Below the pieces are notes generated by a model. That model was not told the origin of the DNA. It saw only the letters and a list, made by a program, of their open reading frames with translations, and searched no databases. Shown one piece after another: positions 44,359 to 53,005 of a stretch of DNA of 64,000 nt. The translations under genes were made by a program, and so were the position numbers. Position 1 is the stretch's first letter; each line of letters begins with the position of its first letter. Source of the stretch: Paenibacillus xylanivorans (lineage in GTDB: Bacteria; Bacillota; Bacilli; Paenibacillales; Paenibacillaceae); the NCBI RefSeq assembly GCF_001280595.1, contig NZ_LITU01000078.1, positions 36,682 to 100,681 on the forward strand, read 5' to 3'.

Positions 44359-45276
44359 CTATTCCTCTTGCACATTATAGAGTACACGCGCAAGCAGGTT
44401 TTGCCCGTAATTGCCGAAGTTTTTGCCAAAGATCGTTAATCCCCGTTTGTTCACTGGTCCGTCAGTTACAGCAATCCGAAAGTGGATATCGCTTTTGTAA
44501 TCCAGGCCGATCTCGTTCAGGGTAACATCTGAGATGCGGCAACCGTCGATATAGCTACCTTCCTGAGTGATGCGAATCAGCTTCAGCATCCCGTATTGAT
44601 TCAGATGCGGTGGCCACCAGTCTGGATTGAATGTACCGCGTGTATTGCCGAAATCGCCTGGACTTGTCCAGCATCCAATCTCAATTCCATTGACGTAGAA
44701 ATAAATATCCGAAGGGTAGTTATCACAATAACCCGGTGCTTCTGAGCCCAACTCCATGGATAGCTGGATCTCGCTGAACGTCTGGTTAGGCTTGAGATAG
44801 TTGGGAATCCGGTATTCCAGATAACCCTCAGCCAGCCAAATCATCTCCGCATCAATTCGCAATGGGTCCGCAAAATAACGCGGATCATCAAATTCCCCAA
44901 CAATGCTGTCCCGGGTGGCGAGTCCGCAAGTGGGAGCTGCTTGATAATCACTGTAGTGTCCTACCTGAATTTCAACTTCATAACGATTGCTGATCTCCTG
45001 GGAGCGCAAATCAACCATCAGTTTTTCCTCATTCAGATAACAAATCTTCTGTATCCCGTGTTTGCCGACTGCGGTGTTAATCTCAATCAGGCCGCTTTCT
45101 TCCAATTTCTTAATATGCATTGTAATGGCGCCATTGCTGAGCCCCAGTTTGGTCGCGAGATCATTGAGGTTAAGACTCTGGTTCTTGGCAAGCAGCTCAA
45201 TGATCTGGATTCGAATTTCCGAACTGAGTGCCTTGAAAATATTAACGCCAGACATCAGATCTTTAATATAAATCAT
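44359..45276 (-). CDS. ArsR-type regulator with C-terminal sensor-like domain (paralogue B)
   Basis: 305 residues from the ATG at 45276, with AAAGGAA 8 nt upstream. The winged helix-turn-helix is at about 5-75 (ALSSEIRIQIIELLAKNQSL, then GAITMHIKKLEESGLIEI). The C-terminal 210 residues match the paralogue at 18524-19432 throughout, for example PTCGLATRDSIVG, FDDPRYFADP, ELGSEAP, WTSPGDFGNTRG and NQYGMLKLIRITQEGSYIDG. It is divergent from the secreted GH43 arabinanase gene, so it probably regulates the arabinan operon. The C-terminal domain may be the arabinose or arabino-oligosaccharide sensor (inference). Confidence 0.82.
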   Translation of the reverse strand: MIYIKDLMSGVNIFKALSSEIRIQIIELLAKNQSLNLNDLATKLGLSNGAITMHIKKLEESGLIEINTAVGKHGIQKICYLNEEKLMVDLRSQEISNRYEVEIQVGHYSDYQAAPTCGLATRDSIVGEFDDPRYFADPLRIDAEMIWLAEGYLEYRIPNYLKPNQTFSEIQLSMELGSEAPGYCDNYPSDIYFYVNGIEIGCWTSPGDFGNTRGTFNPDWWPPHLNQYGMLKLIRITQEGSYIDGCRISDVTLNEIGLDYKSDIHFRIAVTDGPVNKRGLTIFGKNFGNYGQNLLARVLYNVQEE

Positions 45277-45508
45277 AGGTGGGTTTCCTTTCCACGTTCT
45301 GAACAAAGCCCTTCTGATCCAGGCTTCTGCACATTTATATGGTTTGTTTTAGATAATTATAAATGATTCGTTGAAGGAAGGGAAGGGCAGAGAAAAGGAT
45401 GTCAAATCCCTTATATACATAGCATAAATGAGTGTGTTATTCATAAATTGTTGAATATTTACTTTAAAAAATAACTTGAATCATTTCATATATATTTGAA
45501 ATATACCA

Positions 45509-45537
45509 TTGAAATGTAATGTAACCGCTTTTATAAT
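45509..45537 (+). promoter_or_regulatory. Sigma-A promoter of the arabinan operon with overlapping cre
   Basis: TTGAAA, a 17-bp spacer and TATAAT, 74 bp before the GH43 start. A cre-like sequence (45519-45534; one mismatch to the consensus on the minus strand) lies in the spacer and -10. An A/T palindrome ATTTCATATATATTTGAAAT (45483-45502) sits just upstream of the -35 and is a candidate operator for the ArsR-type regulator. Confidence 0.75.
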
Positions 45538-45610
45538 CCTAGTATACCTAAATTGATTTAATACTTCATGAACCAAATTAACTATTTGATCAGGAGAGGT
45601 GGAATTCGAT

Positions 45611-46588
45611 TTGGAAAAGTTTAATGGATTGACAGGATTCAGGAAGAAACGTTGGGCGTTACCTGCACTGCTTGTACTTGTTTTGCTATTGGCGGGTCAG
45701 TCTCGGGCATTTGCGGCATTCTGGAATCTGAACGGAGATATTGCCGTCCACGATCCATCCATCATCAAAGAGGGAAGCTCATGGTATACCTTCTCAACCG
45801 GTGCGGGCATTCAGGTACTGAAATCGGATAACGGATCTTCCTGGTACCGGGTTCCGCAAATCTTCCTAAGCAAGCCATCTTGGTGGGCTTCTGCCGTTCC
45901 GGGTCAGAGCGGCCTGGATGTATGGGCACCAGACGTTGAGCAGTACAACGGCAAAGTGTGGCTGTATTATTCCATCTCTACCTTTGGCTCCAACAGATCG
46001 GCGATCGGGCTTGCGTCTGCAACCAGCATTGGAGCAGGTCAGTGGAAGGATGAGGGGTTAGTGCTTCAAACCACAACCGCCAATGATTATAACGCTATTG
46101 ATCCGAATCTGGTCATCGATGCCTCAGGCAACCCGTGGCTCGCTTTCGGTTCTTTCTGGAGCGGTCTGAAGATTGTGAAACTTGACAAAACGACGATGAA
46201 ACCTACCGGAAGCATATCCTCTATTGCGGCACGTCCGAATAATGGAGGGGCCATCGAAGCACCGAGTATTGTGTACCGGAATGGTTATTATTACTTGTTT
46301 GCCTCCATTGATTCTTGCTGCCAGGGCGTGAACAGCACGTACAAAATGGTCTATGGTCGTTCAACGAGTATTACAGGTCCGTATGTGGATAAAAACGGTG
46401 TGAACATGTTGAATGGCGGCGGAACCCTGTTGGATTCAGGGAATGTCAAGTGGAAAGGACCCGGAGGCCAGGATGTGTATAACGGTAACGTCATTGCACG
46501 CCATGCCTATGATGCTGACGATAACGGCAATCCAAAATTGTTAATCAACGACTTGCTGTGGGATTCCAACGGATGGCCAACGTATTAG
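45611..46588 (+). CDS. Secreted GH43 endo-1,5-alpha-L-arabinanase
   Basis: 325 residues from a TTG at 45611, chosen because GAGGTGG lies 8 nt upstream; an in-frame GTG at 45599 is too close to the AGGAG. A signal peptide covers about 1-37 (KKRWALPALLVLVLLLAGQ, end near AFA). The GH43 five-blade propeller shows the catalytic Asp in AVHDPSIIKEG, the pKa Asp in NAIDPNLVID and the acid Glu in GAIEAPSIVYRNG. FGSNRSAIGLA and CCQGVNSTYKMVYGRS are typical of endo-arabinanases. It is secreted and cuts the arabinan backbone, giving oligosaccharides for the importer encoded next. Confidence 0.93.
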   Translation: MEKFNGLTGFRKKRWALPALLVLVLLLAGQSRAFAAFWNLNGDIAVHDPSIIKEGSSWYTFSTGAGIQVLKSDNGSSWYRVPQIFLSKPSWWASAVPGQSGLDVWAPDVEQYNGKVWLYYSISTFGSNRSAIGLASATSIGAGQWKDEGLVLQTTTANDYNAIDPNLVIDASGNPWLAFGSFWSGLKIVKLDKTTMKPTGSISSIAARPNNGGAIEAPSIVYRNGYYYLFASIDSCCQGVNSTYKMVYGRSTSITGPYVDKNGVNMLNGGGTLLDSGNVKWKGPGGQDVYNGNVIARHAYDADDNGNPKLLINDLLWDSNGWPTY

Positions 46589-46682
46589 TTTATTTTAAAT
46601 AAACATAAAATGTTTTAATAAAGTATTGACTAAAGTGATCTGGATTTGATAAATTTAACAACAGAAATCTTATTTCAGCTAA

Positions 46683-46698
46683 TTGAATACGTTTACAA
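46683..46698. promoter_or_regulatory. Catabolite-responsive element (cre)
   Basis: The minus strand reads TTGTAAACGTATTCAA, a full match to the CcpA consensus. It lies between the secreted GH43 gene and the binding-protein gene, 23 bp before the ATG, where bound CcpA could block elongation or a local promoter (TTGACT at about 46627). Confidence 0.75.
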
Positions 46699-46720
46699 TT
46701 CCAGATCAGGAGGGGTTCAG

Positions 46721-48061
46721 ATGGTAAAGAAAAAGAGGTTAGTTACGATAATGCTTCTTATGTTTGTGAGTGCAATTGTGTTTGCAGGCTGTGGTGGCAG
46801 CAGCGGTTCAAGCGGGGACAAGGAACTGACGTTTATGTTCCGGGGTGGCACGGATGAACAGAAGGCTTATCAAGCAGTTGTTAAAAAGTATGAAGAAGAG
46901 CATCCCGGTGTCAAAGTCAAAATTATCGTAACTGCTGCGGATCAATACGCGACAAAATTGAGAGCTGCCATCACAGGCAACAGCTTGCCAGACGTATTCT
47001 ATTTTAACCCTGGCGATGTGAAAGCCTACGTGAACAGCAATGTGTTGATGAATCTTACACCTTACGTTGAAAACAATGCGGACGTAGATCTGGACAACAT
47101 CTGGAAATATGGTGTGGACCTGTACCGCTATGATGGCAAAATGGCAGGTCAGGGTGATATCTACGGCATGCCGAAAGATCTGGGTCCGTTTGCACTCGGA
47201 TATAACAAGACGTTATTTGAAAAAGAAGGCATCCCATTCCCTGATAAGGACAAACCTTATACCTGGGAAGAATTCATCAAAGTCAACCAGCAAGCGACCA
47301 AGGATACGAATGGCGACGGCAAACCGGACGTATTCGGTACAGGCTTTAACGTACAGTGGGCCTTGCAATCCTTTGTCTGGAGCAATGGTGCAGACTGGCT
47401 GGATGCAAGCAAAACAAAAGTGACGATTGATGATCCGAAGTTTGCTGAAGCATTACAATTCTTTGCCGACATGCAAAACAAATATAAAATCACGCCTTCC
47501 ATTGAGGAAGCGCAAACATTGGATACGTACCAACGCTGGATGAAAGGGGAAATGGCATTCTTCCCTGTAGGTCCATGGGATATGAGTACCTTCGAGAAAC
47601 TGCCTTTCGATTATGATTTGCTTCCTTTCCCTGCGGGCTCTACTGGAAAATCCGCAACGTGGATCGGTTCCCTCGGTATTGGTGTATCTGCTAAAACGAA
47701 ATACCCGGAAGAAGCCGCAGCATTGGTGAATTACCTAACAGCTTCCAAAGAAGGTATGCAGCAGTTGGTGGATGCTAAAGTACAAATTCCGAACCTGCTC
47801 GATATGGCTGACGAATGGGCCAAAGATACATCAACGAAACCAGCCAACAAACAGGAATTCATTGATATCGTAGAAGACTACGGCCGTGCGCTGCCAGGTA
47901 ACTACACGTACAATGCGGAATGGTATGACCTGTTCTTCACCGACATTCAGCCGGTATTGGACGGTAAGATTACAGCCGCAGACTACGTGAAGCAGCAGCA
48001 GCCAAAAATGCAGAAATTGCTGGACAAAGCGGTAGAGCAAGAGAAGAAATCACAGAAATAA
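46721..48061 (+). CDS. Sugar-binding lipoprotein of the arabino-oligosaccharide importer
   Basis: 446 residues from the ATG at 46721 (AGGAGGGG 6 nt upstream). The lipoprotein signal ends in the lipobox IVFAGCGG. It is a CUT1-type solute-binding protein (about 420 mature residues), with TFMFRGGTDEQKAYQAVVKK, NSLPDVFYFNPGDVKAYV and a long C-terminal lobe ending EQEKKSQK. It captures oligosaccharides at the cell surface for the two permeases downstream. In function it resembles AraN of Bacillus subtilis. Confidence 0.92.
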   Translation: MVKKKRLVTIMLLMFVSAIVFAGCGGSSGSSGDKELTFMFRGGTDEQKAYQAVVKKYEEEHPGVKVKIIVTAADQYATKLRAAITGNSLPDVFYFNPGDVKAYVNSNVLMNLTPYVENNADVDLDNIWKYGVDLYRYDGKMAGQGDIYGMPKDLGPFALGYNKTLFEKEGIPFPDKDKPYTWEEFIKVNQQATKDTNGDGKPDVFGTGFNVQWALQSFVWSNGADWLDASKTKVTIDDPKFAEALQFFADMQNKYKITPSIEEAQTLDTYQRWMKGEMAFFPVGPWDMSTFEKLPFDYDLLPFPAGSTGKSATWIGSLGIGVSAKTKYPEEAAALVNYLTASKEGMQQLVDAKVQIPNLLDMADEWAKDTSTKPANKQEFIDIVEDYGRALPGNYTYNAEWYDLFFTDIQPVLDGKITAADYVKQQQPKMQKLLDKAVEQEKKSQK

Positions 48062-48075
48062 TAGATAGGAAAAGG

Positions 48076-48111
48076 CGATGCCAGCGGCCTGCTATCATGC
48101 TGCTGGCATCG
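48076..48111 (+). promoter_or_regulatory. Intercistronic hairpin after the binding-protein gene
   Basis: CGATGCCAGC pairs perfectly with GCTGGCATCG (10 bp), followed by TTATTATT. Such hairpins after binding-protein genes protect upstream mRNA or partly terminate, giving more binding protein than permease. Confidence 0.7.
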
Positions 48112-48211
48112 TTATTATTGGATGATTCCATACGGGTATGTGGCATCAGTTGATCGAATAGTTCCAATCGAATGATGCCACATGCTGATACTAGAAACAG
48201 GGGTGAATGCC

Positions 48212-49102
48212 GTGGTTACAAAATCGAGATTGTATCGCAAAGAGATGCTGTACGGTTACTTGTTCATTTTGCCTCCGGTTCTTGGGCTGCTGATCTTTGT
48301 CATGTTCCCTTTTCTCTACTCCCTATATGGTTCGTTTACAGACTGGGATGGACTGGGGCAGATGAATTTTATCGGTTTGGCCAACTTCAAGGACCTGCTG
48401 ACCGATGACCTATTTTACAAAGCGATGTTTAATACATTCTATCTCATGCTTGGCATTCCGATCGGTCTCTTGCTGGCGCTGTTGCTGGCGATGGGGCTAA
48501 ATCGTAAAATTCCGGGCACAACAACATTCCGTGTGATCTATTATATTCCGGTTATTTCCTCCCTGGCTGCGGTCTCCATCATGTGGAACTGGGCGTACAA
48601 CGGAGATTACGGTTTGGTGAACCAATTCCTTGATCTATTCGGGATTGAAGGACCCAACTGGCTCGCCAATAAAGAAACGGTGAAACCTGCCCTGATTATT
48701 ATGGCCGTATGGAAGGGGCTCGGTTACACGATGCTACTCTATCTGGCCGCCTTGCAAAGCGTTTCGCGTACATATTATGAAGCGGCTGAGCTCGATGGAG
48801 CGAATGGGTTCCAAATATTCCGCAATATCACCTGGCCGATGGTGAAGCCTGTTACGTTTTTCCTTGTCGTCACAAACATTATTGGCGGTTCGCAGATTTT
48901 TACCGAGATGAACATTATGACGCCTACTGGCGGTCCTGAATACTCATCGGCCTCCATTGTCTTTTATATCTGGCAAAAGGCCTTTAGCAACCTGCAAATG
49001 GGTTATGCGTCAGCCATGGCAATGATTCTCGGCGTATTCATTTTTGTCATTACGCTCGTGCAATTCAAAATGAATGAAAAATCAGCCTTTGATGGGGATT
49101 GA
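48212..49102 (+). CDS. Sugar ABC transporter permease (AraP-like)
   Basis: 296 residues from a GTG at 48212 with AGGGGTG 6 nt upstream; a more upstream ATG lacks a ribosome binding site. Six membrane helices, with LYSLYGSFTDWDGLGQMNFI near the N-terminus and an EAA loop (SRTYYEAAELDGANGFQIFR). CUT1 family. It works with the following permease and the lipoprotein; the ATPase is not encoded here. Confidence 0.92.
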   Translation: MVTKSRLYRKEMLYGYLFILPPVLGLLIFVMFPFLYSLYGSFTDWDGLGQMNFIGLANFKDLLTDDLFYKAMFNTFYLMLGIPIGLLLALLLAMGLNRKIPGTTTFRVIYYIPVISSLAAVSIMWNWAYNGDYGLVNQFLDLFGIEGPNWLANKETVKPALIIMAVWKGLGYTMLLYLAALQSVSRTYYEAAELDGANGFQIFRNITWPMVKPVTFFLVVTNIIGGSQIFTEMNIMTPTGGPEYSSASIVFYIWQKAFSNLQMGYASAMAMILGVFIFVITLVQFKMNEKSAFDGD

Positions 49103-49126
49103 GGACAAGGAAAGGAGTGAACGGAT

Positions 49127-49969
49127 ATGTCTTATAGTCAAAAGAGAAAACTGACCAACTCGATCATCTTCATTGTTCTGGCGATTGGGGCCATTGCCAT
49201 GATTGCACCGCTGATCTGGATGTTATCCACTTCGGTGAAGGAAAAGCAGGATGTATTTGCCCTGCCTCCCGTATGGATTCCAGAGATCATTCAGTTCGGC
49301 AAATATAAAGAAATCTGGGAAGCGGGTCCGCTGCTCAGCGGGATCAAAAACAGTTTGATTGTTGCACTGAGTGTGACGATTGTCGGGACGTTTACGTCCA
49401 GTATCGCCGCCTTTGCTTTTGCCAAATTGAGATTCCCTCATAAAAACAAATTGTTTCTTGCTCTGCTCGCATCGATGATGATTCCGTATCCGACAGTCAT
49501 GATTCCACAATTCATCATGTTCTCGAAGCTCGGCTGGGTGGATACGTTGTTACCACTCATCGTTCCGGGATTGTTCGGCAATGTGGTCATGATCTTTTTC
49601 CTTCGTCAATATCTGCTCAGTGTGCCTGATGCGATTATTGAGGCAGCCAAAATTGATGGCAGTTCCTATTTCCGATTGTACTCCAGCATTACGTTCCCAC
49701 TCATTAAGCCTGCGATTGCTGCGCAGTTGATTCTATGGTTTATGGGCATCTGGAACGATTATCTGGCGCCGATTATTTATTTGAATTCACCTGAGAAACA
49801 AACCTTGCAGCTGGTTATTGCCAACTTCAATGCCACCTATGCAATCCAAACGGATTATCCGCTCATCATGGCGGCATCCATCGTTGCGTTGCTTCCGGTA
49901 TTGATCATCTTCCTGATCTTCCAGAAACAGATTATTGAATCGGTAGCGATCTCTGGAGTGAAAGGATGA
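49127..49969 (+). CDS. Sugar ABC transporter permease (AraQ-like)
   Basis: 280 residues with AAAGGAGTG before the ATG. Six membrane helices, an EAA loop (PDAIIEAAKIDGSSYFRLYS), and the C-terminus QKQIIESVAISGVKG typical of the second CUT1 permease. The stop overlaps the start of the GH43 lipoprotein gene (ATGA), so translation is coupled. Confidence 0.93.
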   Translation: MSYSQKRKLTNSIIFIVLAIGAIAMIAPLIWMLSTSVKEKQDVFALPPVWIPEIIQFGKYKEIWEAGPLLSGIKNSLIVALSVTIVGTFTSSIAAFAFAKLRFPHKNKLFLALLASMMIPYPTVMIPQFIMFSKLGWVDTLLPLIVPGLFGNVVMIFFLRQYLLSVPDAIIEAAKIDGSSYFRLYSSITFPLIKPAIAAQLILWFMGIWNDYLAPIIYLNSPEKQTLQLVIANFNATYAIQTDYPLIMAASIVALLPVLIIFLIFQKQIIESVAISGVKG

Positions 49970-51447
49970 ATCAGCGGAGAACATTCCGCGGGTGGACGAA
50001 TTCAGGTAAAGGAGTTGTTGCTTTCATGTTGCTGCTGCTGTTAGTCGGAGCTACAGGCTGTTCTGGAGATGGGGCAGGGGAAACGGTATCCCGTCTGGTC
50101 TTTCCTGAAGCACCCCAAGATACTCAATTGTACGACACCTCCATTCTGGACGACGAATCCCGTTGGACGGTGAACAATGCACATGATCCGGCCATTATCA
50201 AAACCGATCAGGGATATTATGTCTATTCGACCGACGTTCGGGTAGCGGGAGAAGCGAAACCCGGCGTCATGGCACGCAAATCGGATGATCTAATCAACTG
50301 GACATGGGTAGGTCAAGCGTTGCCAGGTATTCCGAAGGAAGCGCTCGATTGGACTGGAGCGGTAAATCTGTGGGCACCGGATGTAATTCAGGTTGGCGAC
50401 ACCTACCGTATGTATTATTCGGCTTCGACCTTTGGCAGTACGCGTTCGGCCATTGGTTTGCAGACCTCTTCGTCCCCAGAAGGACCGTGGACAGATGAAG
50501 GGTTGGTTGTTAAAACATCCGAGAACGAAAAGGATAAGTTGAATGCGATTGATGCCAATCCGGTAGTGGATGCCGAAGGCAATTCATGGATGGTTTACGG
50601 TTCTTTTTTCGACGGAATATACATTGCACCTCTAGATCCGGAAACCGGAAAATTCAAGGGGGAGGGCTATGGAACCCGCATTGCCGCCCGTGATCGTGCC
50701 ACAGAAGAAGGTGCGGCGGAGGGTCCGTATATCGTGTATAACCCGGAGTTCAAAAAGTATTATCTATTCGTCTCCTATGATTCCTTGTTCGAAGATTATA
50801 ACGTGCGTGTAGCCCGTGCTGATTCAATTACAGGCCCCTACACGGATGTAAATGGCATGAACATGCTGGATACGGAGCATCTGCCTCAATATGAAGTGGG
50901 AACCAAAATTCTGGGTGGTTACCATTTCACCGAAGGTGAGGGTTGGGTTGCACCTGGACATAACTCGGTCCTTAAGGATGGCGACGATTATTATATTGTG
51001 CATCATGCGAGAGGCGAGACAGATAAAAACTGGCCCTATCTGCATGTCCGCAAAATGCTGTGGACCAAAGACGGCTGGCCTGTGGTTTCGCCTGAACGAT
51101 ATGCAGGCGAAACCACTCAGGATATTCCGAAGTCAATGATTGCCGGGGAGTGGGAAGGCTTGGCCCTTGATCCATCGGTGGACGGACAGGTGCAGGCAGT
51201 GCCTTACACTTTGCAAGCCAACGGCAAAATGAAAAGCGAAAACGGTTCAGGTAATTGGACGTTTGACGGTAAACAAACACTGACGTTGGAGTGGAAAGAA
51301 AGCCCGTGGGGCGGATCTTCCACAGAGGAGTTGAAGCTGCTGCCGTCCTGGGACTGGGAGCGAAGCCAACCAGCACTGGTGGTTACTGGCCTGAACGACC
51401 GCGGCATTGCGGTGTGGGGCAAGCAGCTCAAAGCGGCGGAGGAATAG
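49966..51447 (+). CDS. GH43 arabinanase lipoprotein
   Basis: 493 residues with a lipoprotein signal ending LLLVGATGCSG, so it should be anchored on the outer membrane face. The GH43 domain (about 60-375) has the Asp in NAHDPAIIKTDQG, the second Asp in LNAIDANPVVDAEG and the acid Glu in EEGAAEGPYIVYNPE. The C-terminal 100 residues form a lipocalin-like beta domain found after endo-arabinanases (AGEWEGLALDPSVDGQVQAV and WGKQLKAAEE at the end). It probably trims arabinan next to the importer. It is translationally coupled to the permease gene. Confidence 0.92.
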   Translation: MNQRRTFRGWTNSGKGVVAFMLLLLLVGATGCSGDGAGETVSRLVFPEAPQDTQLYDTSILDDESRWTVNNAHDPAIIKTDQGYYVYSTDVRVAGEAKPGVMARKSDDLINWTWVGQALPGIPKEALDWTGAVNLWAPDVIQVGDTYRMYYSASTFGSTRSAIGLQTSSSPEGPWTDEGLVVKTSENEKDKLNAIDANPVVDAEGNSWMVYGSFFDGIYIAPLDPETGKFKGEGYGTRIAARDRATEEGAAEGPYIVYNPEFKKYYLFVSYDSLFEDYNVRVARADSITGPYTDVNGMNMLDTEHLPQYEVGTKILGGYHFTEGEGWVAPGHNSVLKDGDDYYIVHHARGETDKNWPYLHVRKMLWTKDGWPVVSPERYAGETTQDIPKSMIAGEWEGLALDPSVDGQVQAVPYTLQANGKMKSENGSGNWTFDGKQTLTLEWKESPWGGSSTEELKLLPSWDWERSQPALVVTGLNDRGIAVWGKQLKAAEE

Positions 51448-51832
51448 AGAGCCATAATTATGACTCGGAGTTAAGCCAGCCATGCATTTAGTGGGGAGAG
51501 TCGACCGGATGAAGAGGCCGACCCCACATATACCGAGCCACAACCATGGCTTGGAGTTAGATTTGTTTCAGCGGCGAGCGCGGGAAAGAGCGAAGCTGTT
51601 TCTTTCAAGGTGCACAAGCAGCGAAGGGGGAGGAAGGAGCCGAAGGAGCGTCTTTGGCATCCGATTTCAACCGCCAAGAGCGGTGGAAAAGGAAATCGGA
51701 GGACAAGAGAGCGACAAGGCCCTACCACCCCCGGAGCGTCTGCGGTGCACCAGCAATAGGCTTTATGTTTTCCGCACAAGGTTGCAAATCTTCACTCCGA
51801 GCCATACACACATTTGAAAGGGGAGCATTCCC
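51448..51832 (+). repeat. Structured intergenic element within the arabinan operon
   Basis: About 385 bp without a gene. Two imperfect direct repeats start GAGCCA and end GGAGTTA (51450 and 51535 regions), and a partial third is at about 51800. A nested hairpin at 51660-51699 has TCCGATTTC pairing with GAAATCGGA around CCGC/GCGG. GGAGCGTCT occurs twice, and GGTGCAC twice. The layout suggests a mobile or repeated non-coding element of the genus. AAAGGGGAG precedes the next ATG. Confidence 0.5.
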
Positions 51833-52813
51833 ATGACTGATTCCATTACATTTACCAATCCCATTCTGGAGCAGCGTGCTGATCCGTGGGTATACCGTCA
51901 CACAGATGGCTATTATTATTTCTCTGCTTCCGTACCAGCCTTTGACCGGATTGAGATCCGGCGTGCACAGACTCTGGAAGAGCTGAGAAATGCCGACCCG
52001 GTAACGGCATGGCACAAACATGATACAGGACCAATGAGTGCCAACATTTGGGCACCTGAAATTCATTTTATCGATGGAAAATGGTACATATATTACGCAG
52101 CAGCTCATACCAGCGAGACGAATGAAGGTCTTTTTGACCACCGGATGTATGTATTGGAGAACGATTCTGCGAATCCACTGGAAGGTGAATGGGTAGAAAA
52201 AGGACAAATTCATACGAGCTGGGAGACGTTTGCATTGGATGCAACGACTTTTGAGCATAAGGGTATCCGTTATCTGGTCTGGGCGCAGAAAAATCCGGAC
52301 ATTGTCGGTAACTCGAACCTGTACATTTCCGAAATGGAAAATCCGTGGACGTTGCGTGGAGAACAGGTCATGATCGCTACACCGGAGTACGATTGGGAGA
52401 TCATCGGTTTCAAGGTGAATGAAGGGGCAGCAGTACTGCATCGCAATGGACGGATCTTCATCGGTTACTCGGCGAGTGCGACCGACTATAATTATTGTAT
52501 GGGTTTGCTCACTGCGGATGAAGATGCCGACTTGCTTGATCCAGCGAGTTGGGTGAAATCGCCTAAACCGGTATTCCAGACGTGTGAGGCAAATGGCCAA
52601 TATGGTCCGGGTCATAACAGCTTCACGGTATCATCGGACGGTAAAACGGATATTCTGATCTATCACGCACGAAACTACAAGGACATCGAGGGAGACCCTC
52701 TTTACGATCCAAACCGTCACGCCCGCGCGCAGGTCATTCGCTGGAACGAAGATGGCACGCCTGACTTTGGAGTCCCTGTTCCGGATGGGAAGGCTGCGGC
52801 TGAAGCGAAATAA
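51833..52813 (+). CDS. Cytoplasmic GH43 exo-alpha-L-arabinofuranosidase
   Basis: 326 residues with GGGGAG before the ATG and no signal peptide. The GH43 fold is shown by NPILEQRADPWVYRHTDGYY (catalytic Asp), the middle Asp in FALDATTFEHKG and the acid Glu in VNEGAAVLHRNGR. The pattern ANIWAPEIHFIDGKWYIYYA and YGPGHNSFTVSSDGKTDIL fits the GH43 branch of arabinofuranosidases or exo-arabinanases acting on short chains. It would complete breakdown of imported oligosaccharides together with GH51. It is the last gene of the arabinan operon, with a terminator downstream. Confidence 0.9.
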   Translation: MTDSITFTNPILEQRADPWVYRHTDGYYYFSASVPAFDRIEIRRAQTLEELRNADPVTAWHKHDTGPMSANIWAPEIHFIDGKWYIYYAAAHTSETNEGLFDHRMYVLENDSANPLEGEWVEKGQIHTSWETFALDATTFEHKGIRYLVWAQKNPDIVGNSNLYISEMENPWTLRGEQVMIATPEYDWEIIGFKVNEGAAVLHRNGRIFIGYSASATDYNYCMGLLTADEDADLLDPASWVKSPKPVFQTCEANGQYGPGHNSFTVSSDGKTDILIYHARNYKDIEGDPLYDPNRHARAQVIRWNEDGTPDFGVPVPDGKAAAEAK

Positions 52814-52838
52814 AAATACGCTAACGTTCTAATATAGT

Positions 52839-52878
52839 AAGCCCTTAGTCAGCGAGAACGCTGATTAGGGGCTTTTAC
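52839..52878 (+). terminator. Terminator of the arabinan operon
   Basis: AAGCCCTTAGTCAGCG pairs with CGCTGATTAGGGGCTT, followed by TTA. Confidence 0.88.
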
Positions 52879-53005
52879 TTATGTACACATTGAGAAGGGA
52901 GACTTGAAGACGAAGGCGATGGCCCTGCATAGAAGCAACCATCCCCTGACCTTTGCGTATGAGGAGTATACAAATGACTATACACATAACATTAGGAGGC
53001 CATAT

